Assembly: GCF_003383615.1 (NCBI RefSeq)
Contig: NZ_QNUL01000016.1
Coordinates: forward strand, 62,001 to 126,000
Reading direction: 5' to 3'
Source of the DNA: Dyadobacter luteus
GTDB lineage: Bacteria > Bacteroidota > Bacteroidia > Cytophagales > Spirosomataceae
Length of the DNA stretch: 64,000 nucleotides
Part shown: positions 1-8,824 of the stretch, piece by piece
Layout: each line of letters starts with the position of its first letter
Numbering within the stretch: position 1 is the stretch's first letter
The notes under the pieces: generated by a model
Database searches by the model: none
The model's input: the letters and a program-made list of their open reading frames with translations, nothing else
What the model was told of the DNA's origin: nothing
Position numbers and translations under genes: made by a program

Positions 1-633
1 CCCACCAGACGTGAAATAACCCTGATAAGAAGAAATGGTCGCGATCAGGAAACCGAATACAAATGGCTTTACACACATAAAAAAGATATTATAGGGAACG
101 AACGAATCTCTGATCCCCGCCAGATAATCTTTTTCCGTAATAACACCTGTGAGTGTACCGGCAAGGTACCCGCCAAAAATCCCCAGAAACGCTGCAAAAA
201 TCACGAGCATAGGGAATGTAAACATGGCTGCGAGTACTTTCGGAAGCACCAGATAAGAAGAAGAATTGATTCCCATTACTTCGAGCGCATCGATCTGTTC
301 AGTAATACGCATGGTTCCCAGTTCACTGGCGATATTGGAACCTACTTTGCCGGCCAGTACGATACAGGTAATGGTAGGAGCCAGTTCGAGAAGTTGCATA
401 TCCCGAACGATAAGAGCCACCGTGGAAACAGGAATGATAGGACTTACAAGATTATACGCAGTTTGAATACAGGAAACAGCACCTATGAAGGTAGAAACGA
501 TAGCGACAATGAAAATTGAACTTACGCCAATACCTACACACTCTTCAATAAAACGCCGCCAGTAAACAGATAATTTTTCCCCTTTGCCAAATAACGATCC
601 TAAAAAAATGAAGTATTTACCGATTACAGACAT
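1..633 (-). CDS. mlaE: MlaE-family ABC transporter permease (5' part, cut by window edge)
   Basis: This is the first 211 codons of a permease of the MlaE/YrbE family, the inner-membrane subunit of ABC systems that move phospholipids between the membranes of diderm bacteria. The ATG is at 633-631 and the frame stays open to base 1, so the C-terminus lies outside the window. Visible features are a short amphipathic N-terminus, a hydrophobic segment near residues 35-55, the family's internal EQIDALEVMGI stretch (about residues 90-100) and two further hydrophobic blocks. In this family the ATPase (MlaF) and MCE-domain (MlaD) genes usually follow, which would be to the left of the window. Family assignment is confident; the exact substrate is inferred. 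Confidence 0.9.
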   Translation of the reverse strand, partial: MSVIGKYFIFLGSLFGKGEKLSVYWRRFIEECVGIGVSSIFIVAIVSTFIGAVSCIQTAYNLVSPIIPVSTVALIVRDMQLLELAPTITCIVLAGKVGSNIASELGTMRITEQIDALEVMGINSSSYLVLPKVLAAMFTFPMLVIFAAFLGIFGGYLAGTLTGVITEKDYLAGIRDSFVPYNIFFMCVKPFVFGFLIATISSYQGYFTSGG

Positions 634-695
634 AATATCTTAATTGTATTCAATATTTTCGGGAAAATTAGGCAAAAAAAGAAGTAAAGAGAAAA

Positions 696-1406
696 ATGAA
701 TCCATTAGTAGTCGTAACCGGAGGGACAAAAGGAATTGGAAGAGCTATCGTTGAGCGATTTCTGAAAGGAAAATGTGATGTAATTACCTGTGCAAGAAAC
801 AATAAGGATCTTTCCTCTCTACAACAGGAAATGAATAACCTGTACACTGAATCCCAATTGTTTTATAAAACTGCTGATATGTCGGTTAGGGAGGAAGTCA
901 ATGGCTTCGTTGCTTTCATACAATCCATGAACCGACCGGTAATGGTCCTCATTAACAATACAGGAGTATTTATTCCGGGGCAGATTCACAATGAAGAAGA
1001 AGGTACACTGGAGAAAATGATTGAAACCAATGTTTACAGTGCCTATCATCTCACGCGTGGAATTATTGGCGGGATGATGGAACAGAAAAAGGGACATGTT
1101 TTCAACATATGTTCTACAGCTAGCATTACAGCATATACTAATGGCGGATCTTACTGTATTTCCAAATTCGCGCTCTTAGGTATGACAAAGGTGTTACGGG
1201 AAGAAATGAAACCTTACCAGATAAAAGTAACGGCTGTAATTCCAGGCGCAACTTATACAGACAGCTGGCAGGGAACCGATCTTCCTCAGGAGAGATTTAT
1301 GGACTCGCAAGATGTAGCAGAAAGCATCTGGGCAGCTCATTCACTTTCTCCAAGGTCTGTAATTGAGGAAATCCTGATACGTCCGCAATTAGGAGATTTA
1401 GATTGA
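696..1406 (+). CDS. SDR-family NAD(P)-dependent oxidoreductase
   Basis: A 236-residue classical short-chain dehydrogenase/reductase. The Rossmann glycine motif TGGTKGIG is at residues 8-15, an NNTG variant of the NNAG motif is at 87-90, and the catalytic YxxxK is Y153/K157 with a serine near 140-143. The length is normal for the family. It is divergent from the mlaE homologue, with about 60 bases between the starts. The later end of the protein (after about residue 180) is what normally sets substrate specificity and gives no recognisable clue, so the substrate is unknown. A 3-ketoacyl reductase-like or sepiapterin reductase-like role is possible. Confidence 0.88.
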   Translation: MNPLVVVTGGTKGIGRAIVERFLKGKCDVITCARNNKDLSSLQQEMNNLYTESQLFYKTADMSVREEVNGFVAFIQSMNRPVMVLINNTGVFIPGQIHNEEEGTLEKMIETNVYSAYHLTRGIIGGMMEQKKGHVFNICSTASITAYTNGGSYCISKFALLGMTKVLREEMKPYQIKVTAVIPGATYTDSWQGTDLPQERFMDSQDVAESIWAAHSLSPRSVIEEILIRPQLGDLD

Positions 1407-1438
1407 TTTGTAAACAATAAGGCATTTTTGCTAAATTG
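1407..1438 (+). promoter_or_regulatory. candidate Bacteroidota-type promoter for the ROK kinase
   Basis: TTTG at 1407-1410 is followed, 21 bases later, by TAAATTG at 1432-1438, roughly matching the Bacteroidota TTTG-N19-21-TAnnTTTG arrangement. The -7 box is imperfect. It lies between the SDR stop and the ROK start, leaving a leader of about 30 bases. Confidence 0.3.
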
Positions 1439-1478
1439 CGGCATTTTTAAAATTATTTATTAAACCCATATTGATTTC

Positions 1479-2387
1479 ATGGAACAGTACCTCGGTATAG
1501 ACGTGGGCGGCACCAACGTAAAAATGGGGATCGTTGATGCTACGGACGGAAGAATATCCAATTTTTACAGCCACGATACCGCTAGTTGGCGAAGTTCAGG
1601 CCACTTTATTGAAAGACTGGGCGATGCGATCGCATTACAACTGGTTGAATATCCGGAAGTAAAAAAAGTCGGAATAGGTGTTCCTGGCCTTACCAACAGA
1701 GCCCGCACAACACTGATTGAGATTACAGCTATTCCTGAAATTGATGGAATTACAATTGTTCCTGATTTAAAGAAACGTTTCCCGAATCATGACTTCTTCC
1801 TGGAAAATGACGCAAATGCTGCGGCACTGGGAGAATATTATTTCGGCGAAGATAAACTACCTGAGGATTACATATTTGTAACGCTTGGAACAGGTATCGG
1901 CGGAGCTGCTATTATTGATAAAAAGGTGTTCAAAGGTGGCGGCGGAAACGCTATGGAGCCAGGACACGTTCCTTCCAAACATGGAAAAGTATTGGAAAGA
2001 AATATTGGTAAAAAGGAATTGCTCGACATGGCAAACGCAATGAGAGCCGCCTACACCGGAACTACACAATTGCCGGCAGACGGAACAATTTCCACAACAG
2101 GCCTTGTAGCTGCGGCATCAGCCGGAGACGAACTGGCGAAGGCTATTTTCACAGAAATGGGCTATCTGTTAGGCGAAGGGCTGGTTTCAATGATTCGCAT
2201 TCTGGACATTACCACTATTCTGATCGGTGGAGGTATCTCTGCATCTTTTGAATTCATCCTGCCAGCTATTACGGAGCGCTTCCAGTATTGGCTTACTCCT
2301 TACTACCTCAAAACAATCAATATCAAGAGAGCTACGCTTGCCAATGACGCAGGTCTGCTGGGGGCTGCTTCTCTGTGTTTTGAATAA
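1479..2387 (+). CDS. ROK-family sugar kinase / glucokinase-like protein
   Basis: A 302-residue member of the ROK (repressor, ORF, kinase) family, which phosphorylates hexoses such as glucose or N-acyl-hexosamines. The ATP-binding motif DVGGTNVK starts at residue 8, a glycine-rich TLGTGIGG motif lies near residue 140, and an EPGH element stands where most ROK kinases have GExGH. The zinc cluster CxCGxxGC that usually follows is absent: the only cysteine is close to the C-terminus. There is no N-terminal helix-turn-helix, so this is an enzyme-type ROK rather than a repressor. It is followed by a strong terminator and appears monocistronic. The sugar substrate cannot be read from the sequence. 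Confidence 0.85.
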   Translation: MEQYLGIDVGGTNVKMGIVDATDGRISNFYSHDTASWRSSGHFIERLGDAIALQLVEYPEVKKVGIGVPGLTNRARTTLIEITAIPEIDGITIVPDLKKRFPNHDFFLENDANAAALGEYYFGEDKLPEDYIFVTLGTGIGGAAIIDKKVFKGGGGNAMEPGHVPSKHGKVLERNIGKKELLDMANAMRAAYTGTTQLPADGTISTTGLVAAASAGDELAKAIFTEMGYLLGEGLVSMIRILDITTILIGGGISASFEFILPAITERFQYWLTPYYLKTINIKRATLANDAGLLGAASLCFE

Positions 2388-2402
2388 TAAGTTATTGAAC
2401 GG

Positions 2403-2437
2403 AGCGCCCTGCTACATGCAACAGGGCGCTTTTTTTA
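2403..2437 (+). terminator. rho-independent terminator after the ROK kinase
   Basis: A perfect 9-bp stem AGCGCCCTG (2403-2411) / CAGGGCGCT (2422-2430) with a 10-base loop is followed by a run of T (2431-2436). Confidence 0.9.
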
Positions 2438-2480
2438 TATCTTTACACCCGTAAAATTTTATTGACATACATTATTTCTA

Positions 2481-3191
2481 ATGAAATTATCTGTAATAGT
2501 ACCCGCTTACAACGAAGAAAAAACCATTCTCACCGTGTTGGAAAAATTAAAATCAGTGGAACTGATAGGTGGGTTTACGATGGAACTTGTGGTTGTAAAT
2601 GATTGCTCTGCAGATAATACAGAAGGGAAAGTTCGTCAATTTATGACGGAAAATCCGGAAGTAGAAATCACGTATTTCAGGCATGAAGTAAATAAAGGAA
2701 AAGGTGCTGCACTGCACACGGGAATACGCCGTGCAAACGGTGATTATATCATCGTACAAGATGCAGATCTTGAATATGATCCTAAAGAGTTCAATGTTCT
2801 TCTGAGACCTGTTATCAACGGATACGCTGACGTGGTGTACGGATCGCGCTTTATGGGTGGCCGCCCTCATCGTATTCTTTTCTTTTGGCACACCATCGGA
2901 AATAAATTTCTTACTTTCCTGAGCAATATGTTCTGTAATCTTAACCTTACAGACATGGAAACCTGCTACAAACTGTTCCGTGCCGATATGCTCAAAGGTC
3001 TTAATCTTAAAGAAAATCGCTTCGGATTCGAGCCAGAGGTTACAGCAAAAATTTCAAAAATCCCTAAGATCAGAATTTACGAAGTAGGTGTTTCCTATTA
3101 CGGAAGAACCTATGAAGAAGGCAAAAAAATCAACTGGAAAGATGGTTTCAGGGCGATCTATTGCATTTTGCGATACGGGTTGGGGAACTGA
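2481..3191 (+). CDS. GT2 glycosyltransferase, dolichyl-phosphate mannose synthase-like
   Basis: A 236-residue family-2 glycosyltransferase. The GT-A fold signature begins at once (IVPAYNEE, residues 6-13), followed by VVNDCSADNT (38-47) and the metal-binding DAD motif at 94-96. Its length and the absence of C-terminal membrane helices match DPM1-type enzymes, which transfer mannose or glucose from a nucleotide sugar to polyprenyl phosphate on the cytoplasmic face. Such lipid-linked sugars are the donors used by GT-C membrane transferases, and two GT-C-like proteins lie within 8 kb (5448-6944 and 8825-10024). The link to those genes is inferred from proximity. Confidence 0.85.
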   Translation: MKLSVIVPAYNEEKTILTVLEKLKSVELIGGFTMELVVVNDCSADNTEGKVRQFMTENPEVEITYFRHEVNKGKGAALHTGIRRANGDYIIVQDADLEYDPKEFNVLLRPVINGYADVVYGSRFMGGRPHRILFFWHTIGNKFLTFLSNMFCNLNLTDMETCYKLFRADMLKGLNLKENRFGFEPEVTAKISKIPKIRIYEVGVSYYGRTYEEGKKINWKDGFRAIYCILRYGLGN

Positions 3192-3400
3192 TCAATAAAT
3201 CCACTCCTTAATTCATTCAATACCCTGAAATCACAATTGTGGTAATCAGGTGTACTACAACATTCGCTATTGAGCTAATCGCAATCGTTTTAGGACTCTT
3301 CGGTAAATGTGTTGTATTTTCTTACCCGATTTTAAAATTTCAACGCTTACCTTTACCTCATAATTATCATCTGCTTACTATACTGATTCGCCTTTATACA

Positions 3401-5407
3401 ATGATAAGACATATACTTCTGCTTTGTCTCATCCTTCTGGCAACCTCCGGCATCCAGAGCTTTGGACAAAAATTCAACCTTGCCAGCTTCGATAAGCTTC
3501 CGTCGGATAAACAGCTGTTTCCAAGAGATAAAAACAACGAAGCTGCTATCACTATTTCGGGCCGGCTGGAAAGCCCAGGATTTACACATATTTCTGTAGT
3601 TAGATATAGAAATGAAGCAAAAACAGGCTATCAAAAAGCCAGCGCGAGCTATACAAACGGAGTTGCTCAATTCAAGTTTGATACAAAAATTAAATCCGAA
3701 TTAGCTGAATATGCTTTCGAGATTTATGCCATTAAATCCGCGACTGATTCCTCTCTGATCGTTAAAAGATCCGACATTGTTGCCGGTGATTTCTACATCA
3801 TATATGGCCAGTCAAATGCCGTAGCATGGGAAGTGGACTATCAGTACAGAAATGAATATTGTCGTTCATTTGGAGCTTCGGGTGGTGAAGGAGGGTTTTT
3901 ATGGGGATTGTCCAATAGTGTGACTCCACGAGTGGGTATCTTCGGAATAGAATTTCAGCGGTTAGTGGCAGAAAAATATGGCATTCCTACCTGTGTTATC
4001 AACGGTGCTGTAGCAGGAGCGTCATTGGCCGACCTCACCGTCCGCAATAATTCGAACCCTACGGATGGTTCCAATCCTTACGGATCCATGCTGAGTTATG
4101 CGACTCAATCCGGACTTTTACCTTACACGCGAGCCATTTATTACTGGCAGGGAGAAAACGAAGCTGCGTCCCCGGATCCGTTGTCATGGGCACCCCGATT
4201 TCCCGCACTGGTAAATCAGTTACAGCAAGATTACCCCTCTGTTGAAAAAATATACGTTTTCCAATTGCCTCTTTTTGGAGGTGGGGCTTATGACGATCGG
4301 ATTGGTGTTTTCAGAGAATCACAACGTACGCTTGACAGAACTCTACCCATTGTACAGCCTTATGCAGCACTTGGTGCTCCTGGCTGGAACGGATTTCATT
4401 ATGGGTTGGATGGATATCTCAAATTAGGTCAGGAAATGGCTGACATGGCGGGTTATTTTCACTATGGTAAAAAAGAAAAAATGACCTCGCCAAGTCTGCA
4501 AAAGGCATTTTATTCAAATCCTCAGTCTAGTGAAATCACGATGGTATTTGAAGATTACCAGGAAATGGTATATCCTAATGACACTATTACAGTCAATATA
4601 GAAGGAAGCCAGGAACCCTATTCGAACTATTCGGTTAAAGATTTTTTCTTTCTCAATGGAGAGTGGCAAAAATTGAAATCCGGAAGAGCGGAAGCAAACA
4701 AGATCATCGTTGATTTGAAAAATGTTGGAAATGATACGACCATAAAATATCTGCCATCCAAGTATCACTTTGCTGGTTTGTTATCAGCTCCCTGGGTATA
4801 TATTGGACCATTTTTGAGGAATACAAAAGGTTTCCGGGCGTTTGCTTTTCACCACAACAAAATTCATCCGTATACTGATCTGGGGGCACTGACTTTAAAC
4901 GCTTCAGAGGACAAAAGCAATATCGTACTCAAATGGAATACCCTCCCATCAGCCACAAGTTATATGCTGGAACGTGTTTCGGGCATCGGCGCCCTTCGCG
5001 CTCACGAGGTAATTCATCTCAAAGCCGGGCAAACGGAGTATAGCGATCCGAGTGCTAAACAAGGCGTTGAATATACGTATTCAATCAGAGGTATTTCAGC
5101 TACTTCCGAGTCAAAAATTATATCAACAACCATTGTGAAGCAAAATGAAGATACACCTACTCCTGTAGCTACCAGCTTATCCGTTTTCCCCAATCCGGCG
5201 ATTCAGGAAAATGTCAATATCGTTTCCAGTACATATAAAATTCTCAGAGTTGATATCTTTACTACTTCAGGACAGAAGGTCAAAACAGAAGAGTATTCCG
5301 GGCAAGACTGGGTATCTATCCCAACCACAGGTATGAGCGCAGGACAGTACATTTTTAAGGTAATGACTGAACAAGGCTTCACATCTCACAAAATTCTGGT
5401 ACAATAA
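3401..5407 (+). CDS. secreted sialate O-acetylesterase-like SGNH protein with T9SS sorting domain (paralogue 1)
   Basis: The start at 3401 (668 residues) is chosen because it begins a clean signal peptide ending near SFGQ; an upstream GTG in frame at 3239 would bury it. The protein has an N-terminal beta domain, a SASA/SGNH esterase domain with nucleophile motif GQSN (Ser138), a WQGENE block, and an NGFH motif (Asn330, His333). A fibronectin-III-like segment follows, then a C-terminal Por sorting domain starting at VFPNP, so it should be exported by the type IX system. The family removes O-acetyl groups from sugars such as sialic acid or xylan. Asn330 occupies the place of the usual catalytic Asp of DxxH; the paralogue at 6969-8747 keeps Asp. 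The substrate is unknown. Confidence 0.85.
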   Translation: MIRHILLLCLILLATSGIQSFGQKFNLASFDKLPSDKQLFPRDKNNEAAITISGRLESPGFTHISVVRYRNEAKTGYQKASASYTNGVAQFKFDTKIKSELAEYAFEIYAIKSATDSSLIVKRSDIVAGDFYIIYGQSNAVAWEVDYQYRNEYCRSFGASGGEGGFLWGLSNSVTPRVGIFGIEFQRLVAEKYGIPTCVINGAVAGASLADLTVRNNSNPTDGSNPYGSMLSYATQSGLLPYTRAIYYWQGENEAASPDPLSWAPRFPALVNQLQQDYPSVEKIYVFQLPLFGGGAYDDRIGVFRESQRTLDRTLPIVQPYAALGAPGWNGFHYGLDGYLKLGQEMADMAGYFHYGKKEKMTSPSLQKAFYSNPQSSEITMVFEDYQEMVYPNDTITVNIEGSQEPYSNYSVKDFFFLNGEWQKLKSGRAEANKIIVDLKNVGNDTTIKYLPSKYHFAGLLSAPWVYIGPFLRNTKGFRAFAFHHNKIHPYTDLGALTLNASEDKSNIVLKWNTLPSATSYMLERVSGIGALRAHEVIHLKAGQTEYSDPSAKQGVEYTYSIRGISATSESKIISTTIVKQNEDTPTPVATSLSVFPNPAIQENVNIVSSTYKILRVDIFTTSGQKVKTEEYSGQDWVSIPTTGMSAGQYIFKVMTEQGFTSHKILVQ

Positions 5408-5428
5408 GAATCCTCAGGGATCCATTTA

Positions 5429-5474
5429 ATACATAGTTCCGAAGCTATCAACGTTGCGGAGCTATGTATTTTTC
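5429..5474. terminator. bidirectional terminator between convergent genes
   Basis: A 13-bp stem with one T-G pair, ATACATAGTTCCG (5429-5441) / CGGAGCTATGTAT (5457-5469), is followed by T residues on the plus strand. It overlaps the last codons of the minus-strand membrane-protein gene ending at 5448. Confidence 0.7.
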
Positions 5475-6944
5475 ATAATATGAATTAGTATCTCCACTGT
5501 ATTGATCAGCACCTTTTTGAGACCACTTCATCTGAAGAACTTCGTACACATTATTATACCGATCATAAGGAATCGGCTCGAAACCATGTTTGTTTAATAC
5601 AGTCCCGGCAATAATGGGATTATGAACAGCAGCTCTGAAAACTCTCTCTAGACATATTATTGACGAAGAAAACAGCAAAATAATCAGAGCCATCATGACT
5701 GGCTTCTTCCTGACCATTAAAAAAAAATCGTACCCGGAGCTTATACTTAACGGGTATAATAAATACATACCGATCAGAAGTAGCAGTGGCATCGCACCAC
5801 GAAATAAAAGGTCATTCACCTCCCCCATTCTATAAAGCGGCAAAGTAACTATAAGAACGAATATAAAATAAGCAGGTATACTGTCAAAACCGGGCAGCTT
5901 CGCCCTCTTATACAGGGAGTATAGGCTAAAAAAAATAATTACATTCAAGCCTATATTTACCACATATTCAACGATAAAATTGCTCGTAGCATCACGAAAC
6001 GTCCATACAAAACCAGACAGTGGGGACGCCTTGTGTGATAGGAAAAAGATTAGGACAGGCGCGCATACTAAAAATGGAAGCAGACTTTTATTAACTATCC
6101 GACTCCACTTCTGTTCTCCCGGAAATAAAATCCAACTCCTGAATACCAATCCCCCGACTAAGAGTCCACTTATAAATGTAGGAAATACTGCCCACCAAAA
6201 AGATAACGCTACAGGCAATACCAATAAATCAAGTTGCTGACGCTTTTTTAATGCATACCCCATCATACCGCCGATCAACAGAGTAGGGATAATTTGGTTC
6301 GGAACCCATAGTAGATTTTCGAAGTTAGACCAGATCTCAATACCAAAATCTTCGAATGAATATAGGTTTACAGAAAAAAGAGAAAATAGTGCCTTGAGCA
6401 AGCGGGGAAAATCTCCTATACATAATACGACCCAAACCAGGATAAGCTTTTTGTTCAAAACAAGATATAGCCAGCAAACTCCTAACAGCAATCCAATCCA
6501 TGTCCATATAAAAATTACTATTTCACTGATCTCGCCAGTCATTTTAAAAACAAAGCCAGGAACAACGTAATATCCGAAATAGTAAGAAATTACAGCCTCA
6601 TCAAATCGAAGTGGCCAATCGTACGACATAAGCTCATAGAATTTGACATTGTGAGCCCAGTAATCAACATTCTGGAATGCCAGTCCACAAATACCGGAAA
6701 CCAGTGTGAGGAAAAGTGAGAATACAATAATGGAAACAAGGTGCCCGGCATTTAGCACAATCTCTAAACTATAATCCTTTCCCAAACTGTCTTTTAAGAT
6801 CAGATAGCTCAATGTTACTGTTCCGAGAATAGCTATTGGTATATTTACCCAGTAGAAATAGAACAGAAAATTGGGAAGCGCTAAATAGATAATACTAATA
6901 TTTCTCAGAAACTTTTCAGTCATTTTACAAGCCATAACGGCCAA
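5448..6944 (-). CDS. polytopic membrane protein, GT-C-like (function not established)
   Basis: An integral membrane protein of up to 498 residues with roughly ten or more hydrophobic segments. Starts at 6944, 6935 or 6923 are all possible; the last (MTEKF) gives the more usual N-terminus. After the second or third helix it has DYWAHN followed by a WP-containing loop and a YYFGYYVVPG segment. I recall a similar D-x-x-x-HN...WP...YYxGYY pattern in large membrane proteins of polysaccharide loci that resemble GT-C glycosyltransferases; this is recollection and not a computed match. It sits 24 bases downstream of the T9SS esterase gene (6969-8747) in the same orientation, so co-transcription is likely. 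A polyprenyl-phosphate-sugar-dependent transferase is a reasonable hypothesis. Confidence 0.6.
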   Translation of the reverse strand: MAVMACKMTEKFLRNISIIYLALPNFLFYFYWVNIPIAILGTVTLSYLILKDSLGKDYSLEIVLNAGHLVSIIVFSLFLTLVSGICGLAFQNVDYWAHNVKFYELMSYDWPLRFDEAVISYYFGYYVVPGFVFKMTGEISEIVIFIWTWIGLLLGVCWLYLVLNKKLILVWVVLCIGDFPRLLKALFSLFSVNLYSFEDFGIEIWSNFENLLWVPNQIIPTLLIGGMMGYALKKRQQLDLLVLPVALSFWWAVFPTFISGLLVGGLVFRSWILFPGEQKWSRIVNKSLLPFLVCAPVLIFFLSHKASPLSGFVWTFRDATSNFIVEYVVNIGLNVIIFFSLYSLYKRAKLPGFDSIPAYFIFVLIVTLPLYRMGEVNDLLFRGAMPLLLLIGMYLLYPLSISSGYDFFLMVRKKPVMMALIILLFSSSIICLERVFRAAVHNPIIAGTVLNKHGFEPIPYDRYNNVYEVLQMKWSQKGADQYSGDTNSYYEKYIAPQR

Positions 6945-6968
6945 AGCCGCTACATGATGGGTTACAAG

Positions 6969-8747
6969 TTAATTCTTAAAAATTTTTCTATTGACCATCT
7001 TACCATTTCCGGTTTTCACGGTTAATATGTAAATCCCTTTCGGCCATATTTTCATATCTATTTCTAAATATCTCTGATACACAGCTACCTCTGAAAACAT
7101 CCTTTTGCCTGTAAGGCTGTAAACTTCTACCGTATTGCTACGACTTTGTTCAAAATCAATACTAAGAAAATCCTCTACAGGATTAGGATAAGCATTTACA
7201 AACAATTTTTCAATCAAATCTTCATCTCCAAGAATTACACCATGGTCGATACTTACATTCTCAAATGAAAATGCTCCAACTCCCCTTTTATTTTTCAAAT
7301 AAGGGCCATTAAACACCCCAATCTTTAGTTTTGTAGGATCAGGTAAATTTTTGATAAAGTAAGAGGGGAGATAACTTATTTTTTTAGCATCAAACGGTTC
7401 TTTAAGAGTCAAGATTACACGATTACTATCCACTCTTCCAGCCGAGAAATGTTTCTTTGTTTCATCTCCATCCAGATAGAAAAGATCTTTCAGACTTATG
7501 GTCAGAGGCTGACCATCTTCTCCCCTGATGGTTGTGTCATTTGCCCATTTCAACATTTGTCCCTCATCAAAGGTTAGTACAATTTCATTTTTAAGATTCG
7601 ATGTATATTGTACCTTCCTTATATCAGCACTTCTGACATTATCTGAGTCGCCCGATTTATAAACCTTGGGACGTAAAAATTGAAATAGTCTTTGCCCTAA
7701 CTCTTCATATCCAGGCCTGGAATAATGCATTCCATCATACCCTGCAATCCCAATCGGACTAAAATGGTCCGTTTTGGCGTACAAATATTTCGTCCTCCGT
7801 AGAAAATCACGAATAGATCCTGATATGGGGACACTATTCTCATGATTCAATAGTATCAGATTTGTTTGCAATACTATGAATTGATCCACCTCAGGATAAT
7901 CTCTGACCCACTTCTTGTAGAGCTGATCGTACTGCTCCGGATACGTTTTGATATATTCTAAGGCCTCTTGTTCACCATGCACCCAGAAAAAAGCCCTTAT
8001 TCTGGTAGGTTTGGCCTTCCTTACCCGGGTTAGAAGAGACCCGTATAAAGAATTTACATTGATTGGATTAGTGTCACTATCAATCAAAAATTCACTAATC
8101 TTTTTGCCTGGTAAAGATCCATTGATCACACATGTCGGAATCCCCTCCTCCTCTAATATCTGTTTTTGAAGCTCCAATCCCCAGGCACCTACATATGTCC
8201 ATGACCATGCAGCAGGAATCCATAAGGTATCAGCAGGCGTTATAGCAGGACTTTCATCCGGAATCCGCGCAATAGTCCTTGCATACTTGCTCGACCAATT
8301 TCCAAAAATAGTTGCTGATGCATTTGATTGCCCACTAATGACATAAAAATCACCCGCTACAACATCGTTCCTCTTTATTAAGGAGATTGAATCAGTGGCT
8401 TTACATGCAAAAACTTCAAAACTATAATCAGCCATTTCAGCCTTTATGGTTGGCTTCATCTCAAATGTTGTTGAAGTTCTTCCCTGATAATTCAGCAACG
8501 ATTTATGATAGCCAACCTTCTCTCCGTTTCTGTAAGTAATCACTGACATGTGACTCCAACCCGGTATTTCGATAATTCCGGAAATAGGAACCTCAGCCAT
8601 ATTATTGTCATCCCGGGCATACAATTGCATATCGGTCGGTAACTGATTAAAATAAACAGAATATACACGTTGCCCGTATATTTCTGTTAAAGAACAGATT
8701 ATGAGAAGAACAAATAATCCGACAGAACTTTTGAATATATAACTCAT
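6969..8747 (-). CDS. secreted sialate O-acetylesterase-like SGNH protein with T9SS sorting domain (paralogue 2)
   Basis: A 592-residue paralogue of the protein encoded at 3401-5407. It has a signal peptide ending near EIYGQ, the nucleophile motif GQSN (Ser141), a WVHGEQE block, and an intact DGMH motif (Asp338, His341), so the SGNH catalytic residues look complete. It ends in a Por/T9SS sorting domain starting near AYPNP and closing with a KIFKN tail. Compared with paralogue 1 it lacks the fibronectin-III-like segment before the sorting domain. It lies within a minus-strand run murB - GT-C-like - this gene - membrane protein. The expected activity is carbohydrate O-acetyl esterase at the cell surface or in the medium; the substrate is unknown. 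Confidence 0.85.
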   Translation of the reverse strand: MSYIFKSSVGLFVLLIICSLTEIYGQRVYSVYFNQLPTDMQLYARDDNNMAEVPISGIIEIPGWSHMSVITYRNGEKVGYHKSLLNYQGRTSTTFEMKPTIKAEMADYSFEVFACKATDSISLIKRNDVVAGDFYVISGQSNASATIFGNWSSKYARTIARIPDESPAITPADTLWIPAAWSWTYVGAWGLELQKQILEEEGIPTCVINGSLPGKKISEFLIDSDTNPINVNSLYGSLLTRVRKAKPTRIRAFFWVHGEQEALEYIKTYPEQYDQLYKKWVRDYPEVDQFIVLQTNLILLNHENSVPISGSIRDFLRRTKYLYAKTDHFSPIGIAGYDGMHYSRPGYEELGQRLFQFLRPKVYKSGDSDNVRSADIRKVQYTSNLKNEIVLTFDEGQMLKWANDTTIRGEDGQPLTISLKDLFYLDGDETKKHFSAGRVDSNRVILTLKEPFDAKKISYLPSYFIKNLPDPTKLKIGVFNGPYLKNKRGVGAFSFENVSIDHGVILGDEDLIEKLFVNAYPNPVEDFLSIDFEQSRSNTVEVYSLTGKRMFSEVAVYQRYLEIDMKIWPKGIYILTVKTGNGKMVNRKIFKN

Positions 8748-8780
8748 CCCATCCGCGAAGATTTAGGTGATTAATATATT

Positions 8781-8788
8781 CAAAATTA
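8781..8788 (-). promoter_or_regulatory. candidate -7 box for the second esterase gene
   Basis: CAAAATTA on the plus strand reads TAATTTTG on the minus strand, an exact TAnnTTTG match about 35 bases upstream of the start at 8747. No -33 TTG at the usual distance was seen. Confidence 0.3.
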
Positions 8789-8824
8789 TATTAATTAGTT
8801 CACACTTTGCCTTACAAAAACATT

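Noticed and set aside
3239-3400. GTG-initiated N-terminal extension of the first esterase
   Set aside because: It would precede a clear signal peptide starting at 3401, so the later ATG is the likely start.
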